The notes under the pieces were generated by a model. That model did no database searches. It saw only the letters and a list, made by a program, of their open reading frames with translations, and had not been told where the DNA came from. Of a stretch of DNA of 64,000 bases, positions 1 to 9,084 are shown piece by piece. Numbering within the stretch: the stretch's first letter is position 1; every line of letters begins with the position of its first letter. The position numbers were made by a program, and so were the translations under genes. The stretch is from Lachnospiraceae bacterium (GTDB taxonomy: Bacteria > Bacillota > Clostridia > Lachnospirales > Lachnospiraceae). Location of the stretch: positions 18,148 to 82,147 of the forward strand of contig JAILRH010000255.1 in assembly GCA_024698345.1 (NCBI GenBank), read 5' to 3'.

Positions 1-7
1 GCTCACA

Positions 8-532
8 ATGATTCAGTCGTATATGAAACTTGCGGAAGTATCTGTCAAAAACGGCAAAAACGACGAGGCACAGGAATATTTATCAGAGGCAAGAGTACTT
101 ACAGGAAATGGAATAAAGGAACTTAGAGAGTCAATTAATATGCTCAGACAGGGCGAAAACTGCGAATTGGTTACTAAAGGTGTTATGCAACTTGCAAATC
201 AGGTGAAAGAGATGGAAGTTGAAGTAACTGTAAAAGGTGAGGATTCTGAAAAATATTCCCATCTTTCAAAGACGATGTATGATACAATTAGAGAACTGAT
301 AACTAATGCCCTAAAGTATTCAGGCGCATCAAAAATGGAGATTGTGCTAAAGTTTAAACCGAACAGTCTTGAAGTAACAATTGCGGACAACGGCGTGGGT
401 TGCGAAAAGATATCTGAGAATAATGGAATCAAAGGAATCAGAGAACGAATTGAGAAAGAAAAGGGAAAAGTCAGATTTATGACTGCAAAAGGACAGGGAT
501 TTTTGACCAGAATTGAAATTCCGATTAAATAG
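8..532 (+). CDS. Sensor histidine kinase, C-terminal part (likely 5'-truncated by the window); HATPase_c with NarL-type partner
   Basis: Translation has N-box-like 'IRELITNALKYSGASKMEI' and G-box 'VTIADNGVGCEKISENNGIKGIRERI'; followed 17 bp later by a LuxR-type response regulator. Confidence 0.85.
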   Translation: MIQSYMKLAEVSVKNGKNDEAQEYLSEARVLTGNGIKELRESINMLRQGENCELVTKGVMQLANQVKEMEVEVTVKGEDSEKYSHLSKTMYDTIRELITNALKYSGASKMEIVLKFKPNSLEVTIADNGVGCEKISENNGIKGIRERIEKEKGKVRFMTAKGQGFLTRIEIPIK

Positions 533-549
533 TTGATTGTGAGGCACGT

Positions 550-1203
550 ATGAAAAAAATAAAAGTAATAATTGCAGATGACATCAAAATATTAAGACAG
601 GGATTGAAAGCCATTCTTGAGCAGGATGAGGAGATAGAGGTGGTTTCCCTTGCAGAAAACGGAAAGCAGGCTTTCGACATGGCAAAAGTATATGAGCCTG
701 ACATAGTACTCATGGACATGAGGATGCCTGATTATGACGGGGCCTACGGAATTGCGGCTATAAAGGAAAAGTGTCCTAATACGAAAGCACTGGTGCTTAC
801 GACTTTTGATGACAAAGAGACAATAGACAAAGCTATAAAAAGCGGTGCGGACGGATATATTCTCAAAGAGATGGAAGACGAGAAAATAATAGCCGGAATC
901 AAGAGTGTGTACAATGGAATAAATGTTTTTGGCGAGAGTGTATATAAGGTTATGCTCAGTGGATATGAGCAAAGTAAGAAAAACAATAGTTTTGCAGGAG
1001 ATGATAAGATTTCAGATCTGACAGAGCGTGAACTTGACGTAGTAAAGTTGGTGGCTCAGGGTTATGACAATAAGGAAATAGCAGCAGAATTATTTTTAAG
1101 TGACGGAACAGTAAGGAATATAATTTCAAAAGTTTTGGAAAAGTTACAATTAAAAGACAGAACACAGTTGGCGGTATTTGCGGTCAAGAATGGGTTAGAC
1201 TAG
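550..1203 (+). CDS. NarL/LuxR-family two-component response regulator
   Basis: Receiver domain 'IIADDIKILRQGL...DIVLMDMRMPDYDG...LVLTTFDD' plus C-terminal HTH 'LTERELDVVKLVAQGYDNKEIAAELFLSDGTVRNIISKVLEKL'. Confidence 0.95.
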   Translation: MKKIKVIIADDIKILRQGLKAILEQDEEIEVVSLAENGKQAFDMAKVYEPDIVLMDMRMPDYDGAYGIAAIKEKCPNTKALVLTTFDDKETIDKAIKSGADGYILKEMEDEKIIAGIKSVYNGINVFGESVYKVMLSGYEQSKKNNSFAGDDKISDLTERELDVVKLVAQGYDNKEIAAELFLSDGTVRNIISKVLEKLQLKDRTQLAVFAVKNGLD

Positions 1204-1227
1204 ACCTTGTGCAAAATGCCATTTTTC

Positions 1228-1256
1228 TTGACATATTTGACCTAAAAACTTATAAT
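1228..1256 (+). promoter_or_regulatory. Consensus sigma-A promoter upstream of the EAL-like gene
   Basis: TTGACA (1228-1233), 17-nt spacer, TATAAT (1251-1256). Confidence 0.75.
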
Positions 1257-1332
1257 TTTATATAAGAATAACTGTCGGAATATGCTATTTTTATGGCATT
1301 TATTTTCAAAAGAAAAACAAGAGAGATAAAGT

Positions 1333-2094
1333 ATGGAAAATGAAATTAGGGAGACTAAAGTTGGAGGATTGAGAGCTGTTGAGGTTCTTTATCGAGGCAT
1401 TCGAGGATTTGAATCAGGCGACATTACTTTTCTCCAATCTAAGACAAAATTGAATACACCGGATCTTGGCACCCTGATGCCGGAGAATTACCGCAAGGTA
1501 GCAGAACTCAGCAATCAGTGTGTATCTTTATTTGAACTTGAGTTGGCTCAAGTTTTGGAATCGGTCAAAAACCTCCAAAAGAGAGATTATTATTTTAGAT
1601 GGATGTCTGTATATATGCCTTTGAAGTATCTTGAGATGAGAGGCGTGCAGCACACTATTGTAAAGGTTCTTGAGGAGGCGGAGATAGACACTAACAAGAT
1701 ATGTTTTGAACTGACGCCGGATATATTGGTGGAAGGCAATCAGTTGCACAGCAGGAATATTGAGAATCTTCGGAACAGAGGATTTCACTTTATGATTACG
1801 GAGTTTGGCGGAGCTAACTCGCCGCTTATGAGACTTGCGCATTTTCCTGTTGATTATGTTCAGCTTAGCAGGGCAATCATTGGCTACCTGAAGGATGATG
1901 ACAGATCGCTCTCTGCGGTTAGTTCCATGGTTGAGTTCGCACAGGGACTTGGAGCAGAATCCATTGCAGATGGGGTTTCAACTGTGGAGCAGGCGGAGAA
2001 ACTATATCAGGCACAATGCCTGTATGGTACGGGGCCTCTCATAGGCAAGTTTGTGGGCGAGAGATACCTCAGAAAGAAGAACAGTGATGAATAA
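1333..2094 (+). CDS. EAL-domain-like protein, catalytic motifs degenerate
   Basis: EAL fold landmarks present but altered: 'EVLYRG' (ExLxR), 'CFELTPD', 'ITEFGGANSPLMRL' in place of DDFGTGYSSL, 'ESIADGVST' in place of AEGVE(T). Confidence 0.75.
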   Translation: MENEIRETKVGGLRAVEVLYRGIRGFESGDITFLQSKTKLNTPDLGTLMPENYRKVAELSNQCVSLFELELAQVLESVKNLQKRDYYFRWMSVYMPLKYLEMRGVQHTIVKVLEEAEIDTNKICFELTPDILVEGNQLHSRNIENLRNRGFHFMITEFGGANSPLMRLAHFPVDYVQLSRAIIGYLKDDDRSLSAVSSMVEFAQGLGAESIADGVSTVEQAEKLYQAQCLYGTGPLIGKFVGERYLRKKNSDE

Positions 2095-2169
2095 TTTCAA
2101 ATTATTCTTGAATGGCGTCAAAATGGAAAAAAAGGGATATATGGAAAACAGAAAAGGGGCGATGATATC

Positions 2170-2883
2170 TTGGCAGAGAATACAAAAAATGTTGTAGAAT
2201 TGCGAAGAACTGTTAAGGAAGTCAAAAGACATGTTCTTATATCGAGGATGTTGGCGCTTTTGGTAGGATTGTTAGTAGCGATACTTGCGGTTGCGTATGC
2301 GATATCGTACTTCTATGATAAGTTTGGCAGTTTTACGGTAAAGGTTAACAAATATGACATGGCAAAGCAGGGCTTGTGCTTGTCAGAAACTCCGGATTAT
2401 GACAAATCCATATCGCAGCTTAATGCGAATATAGTTTACGATATGACCAATATTAGTGGCGAGGATTTGCCGGATAATCTCGATAAGATAAATGGTAGCC
2501 ACAATGGAAATAATTACATAGCATACACATTTTATCTTATAAATTCGGGAAGCGACACATTAACTTATGATGGGCAGTTGGTTATTCAGAATGTCACAAA
2601 GAATGTGGACGACGCAGTTAGAGTTACAGTATATCAGAATGGCGAGAAAGTGGTTTACGGCAAGACAAAGTCCAATGGTCAGGGCATGGAGAGTGATTGC
2701 GACAAAGAGTTCTTATCTTCCAATATTGTAATGAAAGATAGAAGAAAAGATTTCAAACCAAAGGACAGAGACAAGTATACTGTAGTTATATGGTTAGAGG
2801 GTAATGATCCTGACTGTATTGATGCTATAATCGGAGGAACCATTAAGTTTCAGATGCAGTTCAATATAGTTGAGGCAACCTAA
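2170..2883 (+). CDS. Membrane-anchored TasA/camelysin-like exported protein
   Basis: Basic N-terminus, one TM 'MLALLVGLLVAILAVAYAISYFY', then beta-rich extracytoplasmic domain; directly upstream of a SipW-type peptidase; TTG start. Confidence 0.55.
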   Translation: MAENTKNVVELRRTVKEVKRHVLISRMLALLVGLLVAILAVAYAISYFYDKFGSFTVKVNKYDMAKQGLCLSETPDYDKSISQLNANIVYDMTNISGEDLPDNLDKINGSHNGNNYIAYTFYLINSGSDTLTYDGQLVIQNVTKNVDDAVRVTVYQNGEKVVYGKTKSNGQGMESDCDKEFLSSNIVMKDRRKDFKPKDRDKYTVVIWLEGNDPDCIDAIIGGTIKFQMQFNIVEAT

Positions 2884-2890
2884 TTCAGCA

Positions 2891-2962
2891 GATTATTATT
2901 ACGAAGCAGATTATTATTACGAAACAGAATATTATTACGAAGCAGATTATTATTACGAAAAG
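2891..2962 (+). repeat. Tandem repeat, 18 bp x 4 (GATTATTATTACGAAGCA)
   Basis: Units at 2891, 2909, 2927 and 2945, each 18 bp with 1-3 differences; lies between the stop of the preceding gene and the ATG at 2975. Confidence 0.95.
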
Positions 2963-2974
2963 GAAACAAAGATT

Positions 2975-3754
2975 ATGAAAAAAGTATTAAAAGTAGCAGC
3001 AGATGTATTAGCTTGGGTATTATTGATTTTGGCATTTATTATTACATTGACAGTTCTTACTTCCACAAAGAATGAAGGAGTTGCGAGACTGTTTGGTTAC
3101 ACACCGATGAGTGTACAGTCAGACTCAATGAAGCCGACATTCAACAAAGGGGACCTTATTATAGTTCATAAGATAGATAATCTTTACGATTTGAAGGAAA
3201 ATGATGTTATTACTTTCTATACAATCGTAGGGAAACAGAGAATTATCAACACCCATAGAATTGTCAAAATTGAAGAAAAGGATAATACGAGAAGTTTTAT
3301 TACACGAGGTGATAACAATCCGGTGGATGACGAACTACCTGTTGAGGCGGTTGATATTATAGGACAGTGGACAGGAAAGAGTTTTGGAAAAATAGGCGTT
3401 GCACTTGACTTTGTTCAGACTCAGAAAGGTTTCTTTATCTGTATTATTATTCCTATAGCGATTATCTTCCTGTTTGAATTATACAAGTTCATTACTACTC
3501 TTGTTGAGATAAAGAGTGGAGATATTTCAGAGGAAGACGAAGAAGCAATTAAGCAGAAAGCTATTGAAGAATATCTCGCTAAACAGAAGAAAGAAGAAGA
3601 GGAAAAAGCAGCGGCTGAGGCAGCGGCTGAGACGGCAGCAAAGGCAGCAGCAGAGGCTGAGGCAGCTGCAAAAGCGGCAGAGGAAGATCCGGCTGAGGAT
3701 ATTTTAGATACTGTAGTTGAGACGGCAGAAGATGCAGAGGTAACAGAGCAGTAA
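2975..3754 (+). CDS. Signal peptidase I, SipW/ER type, with long acidic Ala/Glu-rich C-terminal tail
   Basis: 'SVQSDSMKPTFNKGDLIIV' (Ser box), 'IINTHRIVKI' (His instead of Lys), 'FITRGDNN' (Asp box); two TMs. ATG at 2975 preferred over the TTG ORF start at 2870. Confidence 0.88.
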   Translation: MKKVLKVAADVLAWVLLILAFIITLTVLTSTKNEGVARLFGYTPMSVQSDSMKPTFNKGDLIIVHKIDNLYDLKENDVITFYTIVGKQRIINTHRIVKIEEKDNTRSFITRGDNNPVDDELPVEAVDIIGQWTGKSFGKIGVALDFVQTQKGFFICIIIPIAIIFLFELYKFITTLVEIKSGDISEEDEEAIKQKAIEEYLAKQKKEEEEKAAAEAAAETAAKAAAEAEAAAKAAEEDPAEDILDTVVETAEDAEVTEQ

Positions 3755-3856
3755 TAAAAAGTTATCGAATTACTAACCGACATTACAGAAAATGAAGAAA
3801 CATGGAAACAATTGAGTATTGCTGGATAAGCATGATGAAAAGCAAGGGGTGACTGT

Positions 3857-5419
3857 ATGGACGGATTTTTGAGATGGTTTTTTGAATTTATCTCAGAGAT
3901 GCTTCAGGGATATGCCACTATATTCAGAGGTGTAGGTGAAGGAATTCTCAAGATATTCAACGTAAAAAAATATATAGACATTTTTAAGTCATATTCCGAG
4001 AAGTTTACTACGGCCGAGTGGATTCTTGCCATTTTAGCTATAGTTTTGGTTATTGCGGTGTATTTCATAATTGCATTGCTGATTGTAATGGGAATTAGAA
4101 AGTATATCAGATTCAGACATTCCATAGTCAGTAATGAAGATCTGTTAGAGGAGATTACGGTTCTCCAGAAACAGGTTATAAAGATGGTAAAGGAAAAAGA
4201 CGAAATCATGGCAATGAAAGTTGCACAGATTGGCGGAGGATCAGGATCGGCATTAAGTCTTTCACAGACAGACTTTGAAAATGAAGATGCCGAGAATATT
4301 CAGCAGGCAGCCGGTGAAGAAGGTATCATTATCACATCGACAAGACGTTTTTCCAAACTCTTTGAAGTGGATATGTTCTACAAAGATTACACACCACCTG
4401 AATATGACAACGAAATCACTCTTGAAGGAATTTGCGAGAGATTCAGACTATTTGCATGTTCAAGAATGCATCTCTACTATGATATAAAGACAATTAGATT
4501 GTTTGTGGCAGGCATGGCTTCTACAAAGCTTATTATCCTTCAGGGTATTTCCGGAACAGGTAAAACATCCCTCCCATATTCATTCGGAAAGTTTTTACAG
4601 GTAGATACAACTATTGCGTCTGTTCAGCCATCATGGCGTGACAGAACAGAACTTTTTGGTTACTTCAATGAATTTACAAAGAACTTCAACGAGACAGAAG
4701 TTCTTAGAAGAATATATGAAGCCAGTTACAATGACAATGTTAACTTAATCCTTCTCGATGAGATGAATATCGCGAGAATTGAGTACTATTTTGCAGAGAT
4801 GCTTTCTATTCTTGAAATGCCGAATGCAGATGAGTGGGAGCTTGACATTGTACCTAATGTGTGGAGTTCGGATCCTGTAAATCTGGATCATGGAAAACTC
4901 AGGATACCTCAGAATATCTGGTATATTGGAACAGCTAATAACGATGATTCCACATATGCTATTTCTGATAAGGTATATGACCGTGCGCAACCTATCAATC
5001 TTGATGCGAAGGGCGTTGAGTTTGAAGCGGAAGACACAGAACCACTTTCGCTTAGCTTTGAACACTTAAACGCTATGTTCAATGAAGCGTTTGAAAAATA
5101 TCCGGTTTCGGAAGAAAACCTTAAGAAGATACATCAGCTTGACCTTTGGGTAATTGACAAGTTGCGTGTGGCTTTTGGTAACCGTATTATTAAACAGATG
5201 AATATGTTTGTTCCTGTTTATGTAGCATGTGGAGGAGATGAACTGGATGGAATAGATTACGTTCTTGCAACAAAGATATTCCGTAAGTTTGAGTCACTCA
5301 ACTTAGCTATGCTTAGGGATGAACTTAAGGAACTTGTGGTATATATGAACAAGTCCTTCGGAAAAAACAGAATGGCAGAGTCCATTGCATATCTTGAGAG
5401 ATTGCAGAAACTATTTTAA
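3857..5419 (+). CDS. Membrane-anchored McrB-like AAA+ ATPase
   Basis: N-terminal TM 'WILAILAIVLVIAVYFIIALLIVMGI'; Walker A 'GISGTGKTSL'; McrB-type Walker B 'LILLDEMNIARIEYYFAEMLSILE'; sensor segment 'IWYIGTANNDDSTYAISDKVYDRA'. Confidence 0.85.
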   Translation: MDGFLRWFFEFISEMLQGYATIFRGVGEGILKIFNVKKYIDIFKSYSEKFTTAEWILAILAIVLVIAVYFIIALLIVMGIRKYIRFRHSIVSNEDLLEEITVLQKQVIKMVKEKDEIMAMKVAQIGGGSGSALSLSQTDFENEDAENIQQAAGEEGIIITSTRRFSKLFEVDMFYKDYTPPEYDNEITLEGICERFRLFACSRMHLYYDIKTIRLFVAGMASTKLIILQGISGTGKTSLPYSFGKFLQVDTTIASVQPSWRDRTELFGYFNEFTKNFNETEVLRRIYEASYNDNVNLILLDEMNIARIEYYFAEMLSILEMPNADEWELDIVPNVWSSDPVNLDHGKLRIPQNIWYIGTANNDDSTYAISDKVYDRAQPINLDAKGVEFEAEDTEPLSLSFEHLNAMFNEAFEKYPVSEENLKKIHQLDLWVIDKLRVAFGNRIIKQMNMFVPVYVACGGDELDGIDYVLATKIFRKFESLNLAMLRDELKELVVYMNKSFGKNRMAESIAYLERLQKLF

Positions 5420-5455
5420 CATACTTGCACAACTTAGAAAGGGAAGGAAGAGCTA

Positions 5456-7705
5456 TTGAACGAGAAGTATGGAGAGTGGTATCAGCAGTTGCAGGATGCT
5501 CTTGGAAACATGCAGGATAATGATTACTATGACGATATGAACAAACTTGTAGACTCAGGAAACATCAGTGTCTCCATGAATCGAAAACTGATGGAGAAGA
5601 GTATTGATGTATCCTGGGTTGAAGCAATAGAAAATGGACTTGTTCATGTTGACAATGTAGTCAGAAATCCCAGCAGAACAATAGTTGACGTTGAAGAAGT
5701 TGTTCCGATAGCACTGTCTAGGAAGATTACAGTAGAATCCATAAAGCATTTGGCCCAGCATACGGATTTGATTCAGAGCGTAGATGAAAAAAGAGGGACA
5801 ATAACGCCTTCTAAGATTCTAAATATTCACAAAGAAGAAAGTCTGGCGACTTATGAGAATCGATTTGTGAATACTCTTATAGACAGATTGTACATCTTTA
5901 TTATGCTTAGATACGAGAAACTATCTCAGGTAGAAAAGGATGAGGAAGTCTTCGAGATGGAGATGGATAACGAGATAAATGACCAGAGTGGTCATGTATA
6001 TAACGTCAAGATATCCATTGATTCCAAGAAAAATCTTGAGTCCACTAATGAGAGTGGATATACCATTTGGCAAAGGGTTGAAAAATTGAAAAAGACCTTG
6101 GAAGGTTACAAGGGTTCAGAACTTTGTACTACTCTGGGGAATAACTTTGTCCAGCCACCCATTATGCGTACAAACGCCATAATGAAGAATGTGGATTTGA
6201 AAGCATGTCTTTCTTTGTGGCAGTATATCTTAAGTTATGATAAAGCGGGTTATGAAATAAATGTTGAGGATACAGCACTAAATCCGGACAAAGCTTATCT
6301 TCAGGATGTGGGTCAGATGATGGCTTGCAATCTTATGCTTTTTAGAACTTATACTGAAGGTGATAAGGAAGAAGCAGAGTTTGTTCCTATTGGAAAGAAG
6401 AACTATGGTGGGTTCAAGCCTAAGGTAATCAAAAGGTATAAGTCTGAACTTTTGTCAGGTTCTTATGATTTGCATACAGACGGAGCTGTGGGATATATTG
6501 AAGCGGAAGGTATGAATGCGTTTATCAATAAGGATTTGCCGGAAGATTCGGATGAGATATTTGTTCAGATAGACAAGGCAATAGCCATTGAGCGTAATTA
6601 CATCGCAGAAGCAGAGAAGAAGCGAATGGAAGAATTGGCGCTCAAGGAAGAAATAGAAAAGAGAAGACAGGAGCGAATTCAGAGACTCGAGGAAAAGAGA
6701 CGAATCGAGGAAGCAAAGAGAGAGGAACGAGAAAGAATTCGTCGTGAGCGAGAAGAAGAAAAGAAACGTGTTCAGGAAATGCTTGAGAGAAGACGTGCTG
6801 AGATTGAGGCAGAAGAGAGAGAAAGAGCAAGACTTGAGGCAGAGCGTAAGGCGAAAGAAGAGGAGGAAAGACGACAGGCTGAAGAAGCTGCAAGAGAGGC
6901 AGCTGAGAGAGCCAGAATCGAAGAAGAAAAGAAGAGTATCCGAAGTGAGTTTGGTGAGGCAGAAGGTGTCGACACTAATATATTAGATAGCAAGAAAGAG
7001 CAGAGAGACAAAGTTAATGCTTCGGGAATGGTTACAGCTGATGATATAGAGGAAGCTGAAGAAAAACTCAAGGAAGATGCAGAACTTAACGGTGAACTTC
7101 CGAAAGAAGTAATGGAAGATCCTAGAGAAGTTGCAGTTAGAATCAAACTTGAACAGCAGAAGCTTGAGAAAGAAAGAAAAGAAAAAGAAAGAGCACAGAG
7201 ACTGAAAGCAGAGCGAAACAGACTCGAAGCTAAGCCTTTCAGGGAAATATACAAAATGTATACCTACAACCCGATATATGCAATTCCAAGATTCTTCATC
7301 TGGTTGTTATATGTATTATTTGGATATATTCCTAAAGATACTGAAAATCCTGATCAAAGGCGTATACTTGCGCATAGAGAAGAAGTCGCAAGACAGGAAG
7401 AGTACGAGAGAGGCGAGAGAGAAAAATACGAGGTATACTACAAGAAATACTCTACTGCTTTTCCGTATAATGTTGTCAGATATTTTAATGACTTGAAGTT
7501 CAAACGCAAGAGAGCAAAGGCTAACAAGGGAAAACCAAAGCCTGTATTCACCCCGCCTAACAGAACTCCGCAGGAACAGAAAACTATTGACATGGAAATG
7601 AAGAGACTTTACAAGACGTACCATGTTGGTGTTGTAGAGAGTACAAGACGTCTTATTAAGAAGATAAAAGGAAAAGAGGACGATTTGCAGGACAATGCAG
7701 CATAA
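5456..7705 (+). CDS. DUF2357-like N-terminal domain plus long highly charged coiled-coil/single-alpha-helix protein
   Basis: 'ILNIHKEESLATYENRFVNTLIDRLYIFI' resembles DUF2357-type McrB partner proteins; residues ~380-510 are nearly continuous E/K/R-rich helix; C-terminal hydrophobic stretch 'IPRFFIWLLYVLFGYIP'. Start TTG 5456 with AAGGAAG RBS. Confidence 0.6.
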   Translation: MNEKYGEWYQQLQDALGNMQDNDYYDDMNKLVDSGNISVSMNRKLMEKSIDVSWVEAIENGLVHVDNVVRNPSRTIVDVEEVVPIALSRKITVESIKHLAQHTDLIQSVDEKRGTITPSKILNIHKEESLATYENRFVNTLIDRLYIFIMLRYEKLSQVEKDEEVFEMEMDNEINDQSGHVYNVKISIDSKKNLESTNESGYTIWQRVEKLKKTLEGYKGSELCTTLGNNFVQPPIMRTNAIMKNVDLKACLSLWQYILSYDKAGYEINVEDTALNPDKAYLQDVGQMMACNLMLFRTYTEGDKEEAEFVPIGKKNYGGFKPKVIKRYKSELLSGSYDLHTDGAVGYIEAEGMNAFINKDLPEDSDEIFVQIDKAIAIERNYIAEAEKKRMEELALKEEIEKRRQERIQRLEEKRRIEEAKREERERIRREREEEKKRVQEMLERRRAEIEAEERERARLEAERKAKEEEERRQAEEAAREAAERARIEEEKKSIRSEFGEAEGVDTNILDSKKEQRDKVNASGMVTADDIEEAEEKLKEDAELNGELPKEVMEDPREVAVRIKLEQQKLEKERKEKERAQRLKAERNRLEAKPFREIYKMYTYNPIYAIPRFFIWLLYVLFGYIPKDTENPDQRRILAHREEVARQEEYERGEREKYEVYYKKYSTAFPYNVVRYFNDLKFKRKRAKANKGKPKPVFTPPNRTPQEQKTIDMEMKRLYKTYHVGVVESTRRLIKKIKGKEDDLQDNAA

Positions 7706-8399
7706 AGGGACAATAAAAAAAACACTTACGATTTTAGAATACATAATATTAGTCCTGGGACTGATTTTTTTGGCATTTGTATTTATCAATACTAGTAGAG
7801 GTAGGGCAGTTGACATTTTTGGCATGAATATACTGCATGTTGTTACGGGGAGCATGGAGCCAACTATTGAGAAGGGACAATATGTCCTTGTCGTAGAAAA
7901 AGATTTGGATAAACTGGCAGAAGAGGATATAATCGCCTACTACTCAGAGGATCCCGATGTATACGGGAAGATAGTAATCCATAGAGTTATTGAAATAAAT
8001 GATGACGAAACCTATGTAACTAAGGGGGATGCCAATACCAAGGCTGATGATTATCATGTTAGAAAAGATCAAATCATAGGCAGATACACATCTGAGATTT
8101 GGTTTCTTGATTGGCTTACATCATTTACAGACATGAAGAAACTGATGCTGATGGTGGTAGTGATTCCGCTGTTTTTGGTTTGTGCCTACGAGTTTAGTAC
8201 GGTTACAAAGTTGTTCTACAAGTTGAAGAGCGAAGAATACCGGGAAAAACAGAAAGAAAAAGGAATAGAAACTATGGAGGAAAAGCTGGAGAGGCTGAAG
8301 AGAGAGGCAGTTGAGGAGTACCTGAGGCAACAGGATTCAGGTGCTGAAGTTGCAGCGAATGAAGTTGAAGATACAGATACAAAACCAACAGGGCAATGA
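7695..8399 (+). CDS. Second signal peptidase I, SipW/ER type
   Basis: 'VVTGSMEPTIEKGQYVLV', 'KIVIHRVIEI', 'YVTKGDAN'; two TMs and charged cytoplasmic tail; overlaps the previous CDS end by 11 bp (translational coupling). Confidence 0.9.
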   Translation: MQHKGTIKKTLTILEYIILVLGLIFLAFVFINTSRGRAVDIFGMNILHVVTGSMEPTIEKGQYVLVVEKDLDKLAEEDIIAYYSEDPDVYGKIVIHRVIEINDDETYVTKGDANTKADDYHVRKDQIIGRYTSEIWFLDWLTSFTDMKKLMLMVVVIPLFLVCAYEFSTVTKLFYKLKSEEYREKQKEKGIETMEEKLERLKREAVEEYLRQQDSGAEVAANEVEDTDTKPTGQ

Positions 8400-8415
8400 A
8401 TTGTAGAAAAGGCAG

Positions 8416-8955
8416 ATGATTCATATGGCAAAAGACAAAGATAAAAATAGGAAAAATAAAAACGAAAAAGTAGAGGAAATGCTTAATTATACCTATCGTG
8501 ACAGTGGGCAGGAATTTCTTATGCAAAAAAAGATGCTTAGGTCCATTGTTTTGATGATTATTACAATGATGGCATTGATTGTGTTTATTGCGCTATACTT
8601 TGGTGAGAGACAAAGAGTTCAGGAAACGTATCAGAGACAATTTGACAAAGCACTCGACAGCGCAATAGAACATATGGAAGATTATGTTAATGCAGACGGA
8701 GATTTTGAACTACGATACAGAATGATTTTTACTGAAATAACAAATATCAATACGTTTTCATTCCTGCTTGAGGGGAAGGAAGCAGAACATAAATCGATAA
8801 ATGAATTGTATACAGTATTTCTCAAGTATCCTGAGCAGACGAGCGGGAGAATAGAAGAAGTTAAAGAGATAGTTGAGAAAATAAAAACATCAGAAAAAGA
8901 TGCTTATGAACAACTGGATCAATTTATTGCTTCGATTGATAAGAAGGGATTTTAA
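8416..8955 (+). CDS. Small single-TM protein of unknown function
   Basis: ORF 179 aa in operon; TM 'IVLMIITMMALIVFIALYFG' followed by helical extracytoplasmic region. Confidence 0.65.
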   Translation: MIHMAKDKDKNRKNKNEKVEEMLNYTYRDSGQEFLMQKKMLRSIVLMIITMMALIVFIALYFGERQRVQETYQRQFDKALDSAIEHMEDYVNADGDFELRYRMIFTEITNINTFSFLLEGKEAEHKSINELYTVFLKYPEQTSGRIEEVKEIVEKIKTSEKDAYEQLDQFIASIDKKGF

Positions 8956-9084
8956 ATTATAGCTATTGTTTGCCTTTGTGTGAAAGACGGCAATAGGAAA
9001 ATGATGATATTAGAAATGGCTATATAAAGAAATGATAAAAACGAAACGACATGTATGGTGTTTGAGTAAGAAAGGATGAGGCAT

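Noticed and set aside
2870-2974. TTG-initiated N-terminal extension of SipW-1 (MRQPNSADYYYEADYYYE...)
   Set aside because: The Tyr-rich extension is encoded by a tandem DNA repeat, overlaps the previous gene and precedes a better RBS/ATG at 2975; kept as a repeat, not annotated as protein.
3421-3783. Minus-strand ORF 120 aa (Ala/Ser-rich)
   Set aside because: Antisense of the Ala/Glu-rich SipW tail; low-complexity mirror ORF with no RBS.
6772-7254. Minus-strand ORF 160 aa and overlapping 6642-6893 and 6744-6986 ORFs
   Set aside because: Shadow ORFs of the charged coiled-coil region; composition is simply the complement of E/K/R codons.
3857-7705. Ordinary McrBC restriction system
   Set aside because: McrB-like signatures are clear, but the ATPase is membrane-anchored, no nuclease motif is evident in the partner and the context is surface-protein export; kept as a possible repurposed pair, with nuclease absence still to be verified.
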